From Chloroflexota bacterium (lineage in GTDB: Bacteria > Chloroflexota > Dormibacteria > CF-121), in contig VBDY01000136.1 in the NCBI GenBank assembly GCA_005882775.1, forward strand, positions 1 through 48,161: a DNA stretch of 48,161 nt, in the 5' to 3' direction. The notes beneath the pieces were generated by a model, which was not told where the DNA came from, did not search any database, and saw only the letters and a list, made by a program, of their open reading frames with translations. The translations under genes were made by a program, and so were the position numbers. This document shows, one piece after another, positions 17,137 to 25,812 of the stretch (position 1 is its first letter; each line of letters opens with the position of its first letter).

Positions 17137-17866
17137 GCCGGCGCACCAGCGCCTGGTGGGCGTCGAGCTCCACCGACATGTCGAGCGGCGCGAGTTCGGT
17201 GGGCGCACGGCGGGCAAGCGCCCGCAGGATCAGCAAGTCGGCAAAGTGGGGATTCTTCGGTAGGAGCGACCCATGGAGGTAGGTGCCGAAGATGTTTCCC
17301 GCGCGGACTCCCTCAGTGCCGTCCTTACCGTTGTTGCCGGCGCCTTTGACCACCCGGCCCAGTGGCTCGACGTTCGCTCCCAGATACGTTCTGCCGCTGT
17401 GATTCTCGAAGCCCACCAGGGTTGGGGGCTCGAGCCCGAGGCCAGGCACATCTATAAGGACGTTGCCGATGTTGCGGCGAGCGCCGGGCTCGGTGTGCAG
17501 GTCCACCAGCCCCAGCCCCGGCAGGCGCTGGCGCTCGGCTGTCACGTAGTAGGCCCCTAGCAGCTGGTACCCACCGCAAACTGCCAGCACCACCGAACCC
17601 TGCGCGACTGCCTCCTTGATACTGGCCAGCTTGTGCTCGTTTGCATCTGCGAAGACCAGCTCCTGATCCCTATCTTGCCCTCCGCCCCAGAAGAGCAGGT
17701 CGTATTCGGCCAGGTCCGGCGAAGGACCCCGGCCGATCGGCTCGACCCGGACGTCGATGCCACGCCATCCCGCCCGTTTTGAGAGGGTGAGTATGTTGCC
17801 TCGGTCACCGTAGATGTTCATTTCTTCCGCGTAGAGGTGACCGATCCGAAGCGGGGGCTGGGCCAC
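17126..17866 (-). CDS. gatD: lipid II isoglutaminyl synthase, glutamine amidotransferase subunit
   Basis: A 246-residue protein. GTG 17866 is preferred because it directly precedes the conserved LRIGHLYAEEMNIYGDRGN; a start at 17932 would add non-conserved residues. The class I amidotransferase-like fold shows LLFWGGGQDRDQ, the nucleophile Cys in LAVCGGYQLLG, GFENHSGRTYLG and the catalytic His in IFGTYLHGSLLPKNP. With MurT, GatD amidates the alpha-carboxylate of D-Glu in lipid II, a step found in many monoderm bacteria. Its usual partner murT is not adjacent: two plus-strand genes lie between them, with murT at 19560-20957. Confidence 0.92.
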   Translation of the reverse strand: MAQPPLRIGHLYAEEMNIYGDRGNILTLSKRAGWRGIDVRVEPIGRGPSPDLAEYDLLFWGGGQDRDQELVFADANEHKLASIKEAVAQGSVVLAVCGGYQLLGAYYVTAERQRLPGLGLVDLHTEPGARRNIGNVLIDVPGLGLEPPTLVGFENHSGRTYLGANVEPLGRVVKGAGNNGKDGTEGVRAGNIFGTYLHGSLLPKNPHFADLLILRALARRAPTELAPLDMSVELDAHQALVRRLTG

Positions 17867-17886
17867 ATTGGTTATCGTACGCGCGG

Positions 17887-18591
17887 ATGCCGAGAAGCCT
17901 GGTCTGCATTCCGACCTATAACGAAGCGGCAAACATCTTGCCGCTCATCGAGCGGATTGCCCAGGTCGCGCCGGACCTGGACATCCTGGTCGTGGACGAC
18001 GGATCGCCCGACGGCACCGGGGACCTGGTGCGCGACCGCATGCTCAAGGAAGCGCGACTGAACATCCTCGCCCGACCGACAAAGCAGGGACTGGGGACCG
18101 CCTACCTGGCCGGATTTGCCTACGGACTGCAAAACGGCTATACGGACATCGCAACCATGGACGCCGATTTTTCTCATCCGCCGGAGCGGTTGCCCGCCCT
18201 CTTCGATGCCGTCAACGGCGGCGCCCATCTGTCGATCGGCTCGCGATATGTTCCGGGCGGCGCCATCGAGGGATGGGGGCCGGGACGCCGGCTCATGAGC
18301 GCCGGGGCGAACACGCTGGCCCGCACGCTGTTGCGATTGCGAACCCACGACTGCACGGCTGGCTATCGCTGCTACAGCCAGCGGTCCCTGCAGTTCATCG
18401 TGACAAGACCCCTGCGATCGTCGGGTTACTCTGCACTGATCGAGCTGTTGACCCGGTGCGAGCGTGCCGGACTCTCGATTATCGAGGTTCCGATCACGTT
18501 TGTGGACCGGGTCCGAGGGCGGTCGAAGATCTCGGAGCGGGAGATCCTCCGCGCCCTGGTCACCGTGATCCGGCTGGCGGGACGCAGTTGA
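17887..18591 (+). CDS. polyprenol monophosphomannose synthase-like GT2
   Basis: A 234-residue enzyme from ATG 17887, with no membrane segment. Motifs: SLVCIPTYNEAANI, DILVVDDGSPDGTGDLVR, QGLGTAYLAGFAYGL, ATMDADFSHPPERLP (DxD), SIGSRYVPGG and the family tail TFVDRVRGRSKISE. These match DPM1/Ppm1 enzymes, which make polyprenyl-phosphate mannose (or a related sugar) from a GDP-sugar on the cytoplasmic face. The following gene, a flippase-like membrane protein, starts inside its stop codon (TTGA), suggesting coupled synthesis and membrane translocation. The product could feed GT-C enzymes such as that at 652-2277. Confidence 0.9.
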   Translation: MPRSLVCIPTYNEAANILPLIERIAQVAPDLDILVVDDGSPDGTGDLVRDRMLKEARLNILARPTKQGLGTAYLAGFAYGLQNGYTDIATMDADFSHPPERLPALFDAVNGGAHLSIGSRYVPGGAIEGWGPGRRLMSAGANTLARTLLRLRTHDCTAGYRCYSQRSLQFIVTRPLRSSGYSALIELLTRCERAGLSIIEVPITFVDRVRGRSKISEREILRALVTVIRLAGRS

Positions 18592-19610
18592 GACGCCGCC
18601 CGGTTCAGGCGGCACTCCTCCTGGTGCTCGGTCTCTTGATCCTGGTCGGTCTGTTGCGCTCCGTGCACCCGGCCGAGGTCGCTGCGGCGATCGGCCACGC
18701 CTCGCTGGGCCCGCTGGTGCTCGGCATGCTCAGCGCCCTGGCCTTCCTCGGACTCCGCGGGTGGCGCTGGAAGCTGATCCTCGATGCCTCGGCGCCGAAT
18801 GCGCGGGTTGGCGACGCCACGGCGGTGACGGCTGTGGGCTTTGCCGTCAACGCCGTGGCCGCCTTCAAGGTCGGGGAGATCCTGCGGATGGCCGCGATCG
18901 CACCGCGGGCTGGCATCGCGGTCGGCGAGGCAGGCGGCACGGTGGTTGTCGAGCGGGTGCTCGATGTGCTCGCGCTCCTGGTGCTGGCCGTTGGGGCGGC
19001 CGCCTTCTCAGGAGCCGCCGCCGCGGGCGCCGGGCTATGGGGCGGAGTCGCGGCCATCTCCGGCCTGTTTCTCGCGATCGGCGTGGTGGCGTTTATCCTG
19101 GCCTCACACCCGGCCCCCACGCTGAAAGCGTGGTCGCGTCTCACTTCACATCTTCCGTTGAGGATGCAGCAGGGGGCGCAGGACCTGGCGGCCTCGGTGC
19201 TCCGCGGTTTCAGCGCCCTCCTATCGGGCCGGAGGTTGGCCGCGGTCGTGGGGCTCAGCTTTTTGGTCTGGATCGCGGCAGAACTCGGGCTTTACGCCTA
19301 TTTCCGCTCCCTCACCACACAACTTCCGGCAGCCACCCTGTTCCTGGCCCTGGTCCTGTTCACCGTAAGCCAGGCGGTCAGTATCACCCCGGGGTCGGTG
19401 GGAACCTATGAAGGTTTCTTCCTTCTTGTCCTGACCCCGTTCGGTGCGCACCCAGCGTCGCTGGTGACGGCCGTCGCCATCCTGAGCCATGTCGCGGGCA
19501 TCCTGGCCTACCTTTTCGCCGGCGCCCTCGGTGCACTGTGGCTTCGGTTCGCCTCGGCTTCAGCGCCAGTACGGAGTGAGCGTCCCCTGCCGAGTCAGGA
19601 CCGCGCGTAG
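18588..19610 (+). CDS. LPG-synthase-type (UPF0104) membrane protein, possible flippase
   Basis: A 340-residue polytopic protein. The TTG start at 18588 overlaps the upstream TGA by four bases; the frame extends further 5' but only as antisense-like sequence inside the synthase gene. About eight helices are visible, with the family motifs FLGLRGWRWKLIL, VNAVAAFKVGEILRM, GGTVVVERVLDVLALL and SITPGSVGTYEGFFL. This is the lysylphosphatidylglycerol synthase/AglD transmembrane region (PF03706), without the C-terminal aminoacyltransferase domain of full MprF. Such stand-alone proteins are thought to move lipid-linked substrates. Its 3' end overlaps murT, convergent, by 51 bases. Confidence 0.82.
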   Translation: MRRRPVQAALLLVLGLLILVGLLRSVHPAEVAAAIGHASLGPLVLGMLSALAFLGLRGWRWKLILDASAPNARVGDATAVTAVGFAVNAVAAFKVGEILRMAAIAPRAGIAVGEAGGTVVVERVLDVLALLVLAVGAAAFSGAAAAGAGLWGGVAAISGLFLAIGVVAFILASHPAPTLKAWSRLTSHLPLRMQQGAQDLAASVLRGFSALLSGRRLAAVVGLSFLVWIAAELGLYAYFRSLTTQLPAATLFLALVLFTVSQAVSITPGSVGTYEGFFLLVLTPFGAHPASLVTAVAILSHVAGILAYLFAGALGALWLRFASASAPVRSERPLPSQDRA

Positions 19611-20957
19611 CTCCAGCATCGCCGTGTAGGTCGGCAGGATGAACAGTGTCTCGCCCTCCGGCGTCGCCTGAGCGGCGCGGCTCAACGCCTCCTCCCACCC
19701 GGTCACGACCTCGATCCGATCACCCGGCACCTCCGCGTACTTGAGCCGGACCGCCAGGTCGAGGGCGCGGTCACCGGTCAGGACTACGTGCTGCGCGACC
19801 CCCTTGAGGCTCTCGAAGTCGACGTCCCAGATCCAGGAGACGTCCTGGCCGTCGGCGATGCGGTCGTTGAGAGCCAGCAGGAAATAGCGCCCCTTGCCGA
19901 ACTGGATCGCCGTGCGCAGCACCTCGTTGAAACCGGTCGGGTTCTTGCCGAGAAGCAGCACGGCGGGTCGGCCCTCCACCGCGACTTTCTCCAGCCGGCC
20001 AAAAGCCGGCGCGAAGTTGCCGAGCGTCCCCGCCGCCTCCCGCAGGGGGACTCCAATGGCACGGGTGGCGGCCAGCGCCAGGACGACGTTATATACGTTG
20101 TACAGCCCCGACAGCGGGACCCGGACAGCGGCGCTCTCGCTGCCGGCGCGGACCGTGAGACGCATCTCGTCGATGCCGTCGATCTCGAGCGCGGTCACGG
20201 CGATCTCCGGTGTCGGGCGCTCGAAATCGCCGCGCGGGCAGCGATAGTGGCCGACGTGGCCGAAGTACACGCCTTCGAAGATGAAGGGACTGCCGCAGCG
20301 CGGACAGAATTTCGCATCGGCTCCGTGGCTCAGCTGCGGCTGGAGCAACTCCGGCGCCTCGACTCCCGCGTAGGTCACCCGGGGCAGGTCCTCACCCAGG
20401 GCGGCCACCATCGGGTCGTCGGCGTTGAGCACCGCGGTCACACCCTCGGGTCCCTGGGTCAGCGCCCGGCGGAGGTGGGCCGCCGTCGTCTCCAGCTCTC
20501 CGTACCGGTCCAGCTGGTCACGGAAGAGATTCGTCACAACGATCACGCGCGGCCCGGTTTCGGTGACCAGCAGCGGCAGGCTGGCCTCGTCGATCTCGAA
20601 CACGCCGATGCTCGCCGGCAGCGCGCCCGACCACGAGGCCCGGTCGACCAGCGCCGCGGTGACTCCGAAGATGAGGTTGGCGCCCGCCTGGTTCGCGATC
20701 GCCGGCCGTCCCTGCGAATCCAGGATGTGCCGGATCAGCGCCGAGGTCGTGGTCTTGCCGTTGGTCCCGCTCACGACAATGCTGCCGCCATCGAGGCCGG
20801 CGGCGAGCTTGGTCAGGATTCGCCGGTCGACCCAACGGGAGACGTCACCGGGAAGGGTGGTACCCCCGCCCACATGCAGCGCCCGGCTCATCAGCGCCGT
20901 CAGTTTTCCCGCCCAGAGCGCGGCGCCGCCGCGGGGACCGAGCCTTGCCTGCCTCAA
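19560..20957 (-). CDS. murT: lipid II isoglutaminyl synthase, MurT ligase subunit
   Basis: A 465-residue Mur-ligase-like protein. TTG 20957 overlaps the ispE stop codon (TTGA). The central domain has IVVSGTNGKTTTSALIRHIL (P loop), ANQAGANLIFG, FEIDEASLPLL and VTNLFRDQLDRYGE. An inserted zinc-ribbon-like segment begins CPRCGSPF and continues HVGHYRCPRGDFERP; only three of the usual four Cys are present, the last replaced by Gly-Asp. The C-terminal DUF1727 region shows LLGKNPTGFNEVLR and SWIWDVDFE. MurT activates the D-Glu carboxylate of lipid II with ATP, and GatD supplies ammonia. The gene belongs to an operon with ispE rather than with gatD. Confidence 0.92.
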   Translation of the reverse strand: MRQARLGPRGGAALWAGKLTALMSRALHVGGGTTLPGDVSRWVDRRILTKLAAGLDGGSIVVSGTNGKTTTSALIRHILDSQGRPAIANQAGANLIFGVTAALVDRASWSGALPASIGVFEIDEASLPLLVTETGPRVIVVTNLFRDQLDRYGELETTAAHLRRALTQGPEGVTAVLNADDPMVAALGEDLPRVTYAGVEAPELLQPQLSHGADAKFCPRCGSPFIFEGVYFGHVGHYRCPRGDFERPTPEIAVTALEIDGIDEMRLTVRAGSESAAVRVPLSGLYNVYNVVLALAATRAIGVPLREAAGTLGNFAPAFGRLEKVAVEGRPAVLLLGKNPTGFNEVLRTAIQFGKGRYFLLALNDRIADGQDVSWIWDVDFESLKGVAQHVVLTGDRALDLAVRLKYAEVPGDRIEVVTGWEEALSRAAQATPEGETLFILPTYTAMLELRAVLTRQGTLTPYWR

Positions 20958-21781
20958 CCCCAGGCCGGCACCGGTCGGTAGACCCCGATCTCCAATGGTT
21001 CCCCTGCCATTGCCTCTCGTGCGTCCGGGAAGGCGGCAAAGAACGCTCCCCCGCTCCCGCTCATCGTCAGTTGGCGCAGCCGAGCGCGCGCCGGCGCGAC
21101 CGCCTCGGCCAGCCGCGGATACTTTGACACCGCAGTCGCCTCCAGGTCGTTGCCGAACGCTCCCGGGTCCGGTGCCCGGCCCGCTTTCAGAGCTGCCGCG
21201 ACGGCTGCCGTGCGGCGTGCGCTCGGCGCGCTCCCGTCAACGGCGGCGTAGACCTCTCTGGTCGAGACCTCGATGGACGGACAGACCAGGGCAAAGCTCC
21301 AGGCAGCCGGGATCGGCGGCAGCGGCTCGACGGTCGAGCCCAGGCCGGTGGCGAGCGCCGTTCCGCCCCGCAGGAAGAAGGGCACGTCCTGTCCGACCCG
21401 CTGGGCCACCTCCTGGAGTTCGGACGCTGAGATCTTGATGCCGTAGAGAGCGATCGCCGCGCGCAGGAAGGCGGCGGCATCCGAGCTTCCTCCCCCGAGC
21501 CCGGCGCCGACCGGAATCCGTTTGTGCAGCCGGATTTGAAATGTGAGCGACTGGCCGACGTGCGCCTCGAGCTCGCGCGCCGCCTTGAGCACCAGGTTCT
21601 CGCCGGGGATCGACGGCCCCACGACGTCGAACACCTTGCAATCGGACCGCTCGACAGAGACCAGGTCATGCAACGAGATCGTCTGCATCACCGACTCGAT
21701 GTCGTGATATCCGTCGGCCCGGCGGCCGATCACATCGAGGGTCAGATTCAGCTTTGCGTATGCGGGAAGCACCAGGGTCAT
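20954..21781 (-). CDS. ispE: 4-diphosphocytidyl-2-C-methyl-D-erythritol kinase
   Basis: A 275-residue GHMP kinase from ATG 21781. The N-terminus LPAYAKLNLTLDVIGRRADG, followed by YHDIESVMQTISLHD, is diagnostic for IspE. The glycine-rich ATP loop is PVGAGLGGGSSDAAAFLRA. Later motifs are GQDVPFFLRGGTALATGLG and TMSGSGGAFFAAF. IspE phosphorylates CDP-methylerythritol in the MEP route to isoprenoids, which ultimately supplies the undecaprenyl carrier used by the glycan and peptidoglycan genes nearby. It overlaps murT by four bases and diverges from rpsT; TTATAC on the minus strand (21806-21801) is a possible -10 box. Confidence 0.96.
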   Translation of the reverse strand: MTLVLPAYAKLNLTLDVIGRRADGYHDIESVMQTISLHDLVSVERSDCKVFDVVGPSIPGENLVLKAARELEAHVGQSLTFQIRLHKRIPVGAGLGGGSSDAAAFLRAAIALYGIKISASELQEVAQRVGQDVPFFLRGGTALATGLGSTVEPLPPIPAAWSFALVCPSIEVSTREVYAAVDGSAPSARRTAAVAAALKAGRAPDPGAFGNDLEATAVSKYPRLAEAVAPARARLRQLTMSGSGGAFFAAFPDAREAMAGEPLEIGVYRPVPAWG

Positions 21782-21801
21782 GGCCTGACCCCATTCTTAC
21801 G

Positions 21802-21807
21802 TATAAT
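21802..21807 (+). promoter_or_regulatory. -10 box for rpsT
   Basis: A perfect TATAAT lies ten bases upstream of the rpsT ATG, so the transcript would have only a few leader bases. No good -35 box is visible at the usual distance. The minus strand of the same patch reads TTATAC, so it may also serve divergent ispE. Confidence 0.6.
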
Positions 21808-21817
21808 CAGCGGTCGC

Positions 21818-22192
21818 ATGGCAAACACCCGATCGGCCAAGAAGCGCGTGCGGGCATCGGTGCGGAAGCGCAATCGAAACCGCGCCACGCGGTCCGCGGT
21901 GAAGACGCTGATCACGCGTGCTCGCCGCCCCGCCGACAGCACCGCCGGCCTCACCAGTGAGGAAGTGCGACACGCGATCAGTGCCCTGGACAAGGCCGCG
22001 GAGAAGGGCGTCCTGCATCCTAACAACGCCTCGCGGCGCAAGTCGCGGCTGATGAGCGCGCTCTCCAGGATCGCCCCCGCCGAGAAGCCGGCTCAGAAGG
22101 CTCCGGCGAAGAAGGCCGCGGCTCCAGCCGCGGAAAAGAAGCCGGCGGCGGAAAAGAAGCCGGCACCCCGCGCCGCCAGGGCCAAGGCCTAG
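21818..22192 (+). CDS. rpsT: 30S ribosomal protein S20 with basic C-terminal extension
   Basis: A 124-residue protein from ATG 21818. The first 85 or so residues are a normal S20: MANTRSAKKRVRASVRKRNR, TRSAVKTLITRAR, AISALDKAAEKGVLHPNNAS and RRKSRLMSAL. S20 binds 16S rRNA during 30S assembly. The remaining 38 or so residues are a low-complexity Ala/Lys/Pro tail with repeated AEKKPAAEKKPA units. Such tails occur on ribosomal proteins of high-GC bacteria. It ends with TAG, showing that UAG is an ordinary stop in this genome. Confidence 0.97.
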   Translation: MANTRSAKKRVRASVRKRNRNRATRSAVKTLITRARRPADSTAGLTSEEVRHAISALDKAAEKGVLHPNNASRRKSRLMSALSRIAPAEKPAQKAPAKKAAAPAAEKKPAAEKKPAPRAARAKA

Positions 22193-22248
22193 TCCCCTAG
22201 CCCCGGGGGGCCCAGGCGTGTCCCCTCGAGCTCGGCCTCCCAGACAGT

Positions 22249-22254
22249 GATAAT
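22249..22254 (+). promoter_or_regulatory. putative -10 box for the membrane protein at 22262
   Basis: GATAAT lies seven bases before ATG 22262, again implying a nearly leaderless message. The 56 bases between rpsT and this box contain a GC-rich palindromic patch (CCCCGGGG at about 22201) but no U-tract, so no clear terminator. Confidence 0.45.
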
Positions 22255-22261
22255 CCGTGCA

Positions 22262-23809
22262 ATGAGCGAGGTCGGACCTCAAGCGCTCGACCAGCTGCCG
22301 ACGAAGGCTGAGAAGCCTTATTCGGCTCTGACAGCGGTAGGCCCCTGGCGGCTCTGGGCGGTCGGGGTTGGTGCCGGCTTTGCTCTAGCAATCGCCGCCC
22401 AGGTGGTGACGGGTGCCATGTGGTGGGTGGCAAACCTCAATGCCATTCCGGCCTACGGAGACACCTCAGAATACCTGGGTCTCGCTCGGACGTTAAGGGT
22501 CGATGCGTATCGTACGGTGCTCTATCCGCTGGTTCTGCGCACAACGCACGCCGCCGCCGTGCGACTTCACCTGGCTTTTCCTTTTTTGCTCTACCTTCTA
22601 CAAACCGCGGCCGCCGTCGCGGCTATCTACTATCTCGTCTCTACCCTGTGGCGGGTGACGGCAACGATAGGCTGGTTGCGGCTTTCCGCCGTCGGGCCAC
22701 GCCAGAGGCGTCTCGTGCAGGCGGCCGCCACCCTCACCCTGCTCACGACGCCGCTCATCGCGCACTTCTCAACCACTATCCTCAGCGATTCCCTGGCGCT
22801 CTCCCTGCTCGTCGCCGCTGTGGCCGGCGTCATCCGCATTGCCGTGCTCGGCGACGAGTCCGTCGGACTGCTCGTCGTAAACCTCTTTCTGATTACTGGG
22901 GCCGAGTTGATGCGGCCGGAAAAGATCTATGTGGTGGCGCCCCTGTTGGGAGCGATCGTGCTGGTGCTGGCCATCAAAAAGCGGAAGCCGCTGCTGCGCC
23001 TGCTGGCCAGCCTCGCCTGCCTGACTCTGCTGCCGGTTGTAGCGGTCGGCGCCATCAACCACGCGACCCAAACTGCAAACTACGGCCGGCCCCCGCTCTC
23101 CCTCTCCACTACGCTCTTCGGGTGGACCGTTTGGCCACGGCTTGCTGAAATTCGGCCCGTGCTTCCGGCGGATGTCCGCAACGCCGTCTCCGAGGCAGAT
23201 GCGAACGCTTTCGACAACAGCGTCAACAGCGCGGGACCCATCATCGTACAGTTGCGGGCGGCCGGCGGAGGTACCGATCGGCTAGTCAACGAGACGACAG
23301 TGGCGGCGTTGAAGTGCTGCTGGCCGGCCATCGGCCTGCGAACTGCCATCAACTTCATGAAATATTCCGTTGCCCCAATCACCTTCCCCGTGGAGTGGTA
23401 CAGCGGGGTTCAGACGCCCACGGCTTGGACGAGTTCGCGGATGGCGCAGGCACACCCTTTGCTCACCAGGATCTACCTGTGGGTAGCTCTTATCGTCCTC
23501 GGGCTGGTCGAGCTACCGCTGCTCGGGGTTTTGCTGGTGCGAGCGGTATCCCAACACCCTCCGGGAGTTCCCCGCAGGGCCGCCACGGCCGTGGTCGCCA
23601 TCATCGCAGGCTTGGTCACACTCAATGCAGGACTCTTTGCGACCTCGTCGGGCCAGGACGCGAACATCCGATACGCGCTGCCATCCTATCTGCTCCTCGG
23701 CGCGTGTCTCTTATGGGCCGACCTTGTCGCTGCGTCCAGCCTTCTGCTCCCAGACAGGTCGATCTCTTCGCATGGCTGGGATCAGGGCGTAGAACGAAAG
23801 CACTCGTAG
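22262..23809 (+). CDS. polytopic membrane protein, GT-C-like, unknown function
   Basis: A 515-residue protein from ATG 22262. About ten or more hydrophobic helices are visible. The first outer loop holds an acidic stretch, IPAYGDTSEYLGLARTL, and ends with VDAYRTVLYPLVLR, a layout like GT-C glycosyltransferases in which an acidic residue in loop 1 is catalytic. A large soluble loop (about residues 270-390) contains EWYSGVQTPTAW. No specific family is recognised. It is convergent with the next gene, which it overlaps by 28 bases. Together with the polytopic protein and the methyltransferase on the other strand it may form a second envelope-glycan module (inference). Confidence 0.7.
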   Translation: MSEVGPQALDQLPTKAEKPYSALTAVGPWRLWAVGVGAGFALAIAAQVVTGAMWWVANLNAIPAYGDTSEYLGLARTLRVDAYRTVLYPLVLRTTHAAAVRLHLAFPFLLYLLQTAAAVAAIYYLVSTLWRVTATIGWLRLSAVGPRQRRLVQAAATLTLLTTPLIAHFSTTILSDSLALSLLVAAVAGVIRIAVLGDESVGLLVVNLFLITGAELMRPEKIYVVAPLLGAIVLVLAIKKRKPLLRLLASLACLTLLPVVAVGAINHATQTANYGRPPLSLSTTLFGWTVWPRLAEIRPVLPADVRNAVSEADANAFDNSVNSAGPIIVQLRAAGGGTDRLVNETTVAALKCCWPAIGLRTAINFMKYSVAPITFPVEWYSGVQTPTAWTSSRMAQAHPLLTRIYLWVALIVLGLVELPLLGVLLVRAVSQHPPGVPRRAATAVVAIIAGLVTLNAGLFATSSGQDANIRYALPSYLLLGACLLWADLVAASSLLLPDRSISSHGWDQGVERKHS

Positions 23810-25812
23810 CCAGCTATCGCCGTCAAAGGCGCGAAACCGGCTCCCTCGAGTAGCGTTGCCCCCTCGGTGTCGCCGGCGCCCAGGCAGGCGAGGGCGACAT
23901 GCAAAGTCTTCAGAGCCATGGTTACGGTGGGTCCGTCGACCACCGAGCTGGAGCCGGCGGCCAGGTCATCCAGCAGCTGCCTCTCCTTCAGGTGGAATCC
24001 TGGCTGGGATGCAAAGTTGAGGAGATAGAGGCTGCGTGGGTCGACAGCCCTCACACGGGTAGTCGAAATAGCGATGATAGCGCTGACAGCGGGAGGCGCG
24101 AGAATGATATCGCCGGGGCGCGACAGGGCGATGACGCGCTGGGAGGCGGACAGGGCAATCGGATCAACCTTCCAGGCTGCCGGGGCGGTAAGAGTTGCGT
24201 GATTACTGGCTGACCATACCGGCACCCCGCTTGCCAGGATCACGCCTCCGACCGCCGCTACGAGTAGTGCCCCCACTACCGGCGCCCGCGGGTGTGTCCG
24301 GAAGGGAAGGGCCATGAGGGCGCCGACCAGCGGCCCGACCGGAACGAGCCAGAGCAGTCGCCACAAGACGGGCCCGGCTCCCGTCCATTGGTTCGCCAGG
24401 CTGAGCACGCCCGGGCCCAGCGCGGCAACGACGAACGCAGCGGCAGCGGCCACGGCGACCTGGGCTGCGGCATTTCCAAGGGCCAACAACCCCACGAGCA
24501 TGGCTACCACCGCAATCGCAGCCATCGGGCCTGCGCCAACCACCTTGAGTAAATTGCTCAGGGGGTCAGTGTCCGCTGGCGCAGCGGTCCCGGCGCTCAG
24601 TCCTCCGGCCACGTGGATGAGAAGGCCGGCGCCAACCGGGTAGGCAGCCGCGATCAGACCTGCGAGAAACGGACGCAACCGGCCTTGCACGAGCAGTGCC
24701 GATAGAGCGGCAATCAATGCCAGAGGCACCAGGAATGTTGCAGTCGGCGTAAAGCCCACACCGGCAATCCCAGTGGCGCTCAGTAGCCCCAGATGACGCC
24801 GCCGTGGGTCGTGCACCCAGCGGTTCAGGTGCACGTAGAGAAGCGGGATGACGATGGATAGGAAAAGTACCTTGCCCTGCCATATACGGCCGACGAACAG
24901 GTTGCCAAAGGACGCATTGCTGGCTCCTCCCATCAGCAGGAACAGCAGGCATCCCAACAGGGCCAAGACGACCGATGACACCCGCCAGGTCCGCAGCAGT
25001 CTCCAGAGTGCCATCACAGCAAGGAAGGTCGCCAGGGGCGGCACCACCAGGTAAGTGAGGTCGGCAGCGCTGATGTGCAGGGTGTGCGCCAGCGCGCCGA
25101 CCAGCGGCTCATACGAAGATAGAGGCGGAGATTCCTGGGCCGGCCACACCTCATTACTAAACAGGGTGTCGCGCAGCGGAAAGTCGCCGTGCTCGGCAAT
25201 GTAGGTGCTACGGTTGACGTAGTAGACGTCGTCGGCGTCAGACCGCAGGATGAGCAGGGAGAGGGCTGCCAGTAGAATCGCGGTCGCCAGGATGAGTATT
25301 GGTCCGAGTGCGCGCCGGCCGGGGTCGCCTGCCGCAAGCTCGTCTGCGGAAGGGGGGAGGCTCTCGGTGCGAGCTGGTGTCCTCCGCAGACTGTTAACAG
25401 AAATGCCGACGCCCAGCCCGACCGCCGCCACTGCCAGCCCCCAGGCGGCCCGCCAGGCAACGACCGAACGCCATCCTGCCACAAGCAGCGCACTGCCGAT
25501 GGCCAGGCCGCCCGCCAGAGCCACCCACCACCGACCGGTCTTGCCTGATTGGCCGACACTGCGGCTCGATGCGTCGCCGCCCCAGTGCGGCAGCAGCCAG
25601 AGAGCACCCCCAAGTGCGAAGCCCCAAATAATAACCGCGAGCGTGACAGGTGCGCGAAGTACGAGGCAGGCGTCGTACACCAGGGTCCACAACGCGAAGG
25701 CAAGGACAGCCCGGTCGAGAATCGCGTCAGCAATCTGGCTGGATGCCAGCGCTGTATGAGCTAAGCGCCCGCGTTCCGCTGCGCGCGGATCGCCGTTCCG
25801 AGACCGGGTCAG
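23782..25812 (-). CDS. large polytopic membrane protein (DUF6077-like), probable CTG start
   Basis: About 676 residues with some 14 hydrophobic helices and a C-terminal soluble part. The first canonical start (TTG 25692) falls inside the first helix region, FALWTLVYDACLVLRAPVTL. The frame runs open further upstream (ASSQIADAILDRAVL), with no ATG, GTG or TTG, back to a CTG at 25812 that overlaps the upstream TGA as CTGA. That CTG is proposed as the start. The outer-loop stretch DADDVYYVNRSTYIAEHGDF with its acidic pair, and SYEPLVGALAHTLH after it, suggest a GT-C-like enzyme. Resemblance to DUF6077 proteins is from memory and uncertain. Confidence 0.7.
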   Translation of the reverse strand: MTRSRNGDPRAAERGRLAHTALASSQIADAILDRAVLAFALWTLVYDACLVLRAPVTLAVIIWGFALGGALWLLPHWGGDASSRSVGQSGKTGRWWVALAGGLAIGSALLVAGWRSVVAWRAAWGLAVAAVGLGVGISVNSLRRTPARTESLPPSADELAAGDPGRRALGPILILATAILLAALSLLILRSDADDVYYVNRSTYIAEHGDFPLRDTLFSNEVWPAQESPPLSSYEPLVGALAHTLHISAADLTYLVVPPLATFLAVMALWRLLRTWRVSSVVLALLGCLLFLLMGGASNASFGNLFVGRIWQGKVLFLSIVIPLLYVHLNRWVHDPRRRHLGLLSATGIAGVGFTPTATFLVPLALIAALSALLVQGRLRPFLAGLIAAAYPVGAGLLIHVAGGLSAGTAAPADTDPLSNLLKVVGAGPMAAIAVVAMLVGLLALGNAAAQVAVAAAAAFVVAALGPGVLSLANQWTGAGPVLWRLLWLVPVGPLVGALMALPFRTHPRAPVVGALLVAAVGGVILASGVPVWSASNHATLTAPAAWKVDPIALSASQRVIALSRPGDIILAPPAVSAIIAISTTRVRAVDPRSLYLLNFASQPGFHLKERQLLDDLAAGSSSVVDGPTVTMALKTLHVALACLGAGDTEGATLLEGAGFAPLTAIAGYECFRSTP

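Noticed and set aside
19788-20981. A 397-residue plus-strand open frame
   Set aside because: It is antisense to murT, which has clear catalytic motifs; no protein family features.
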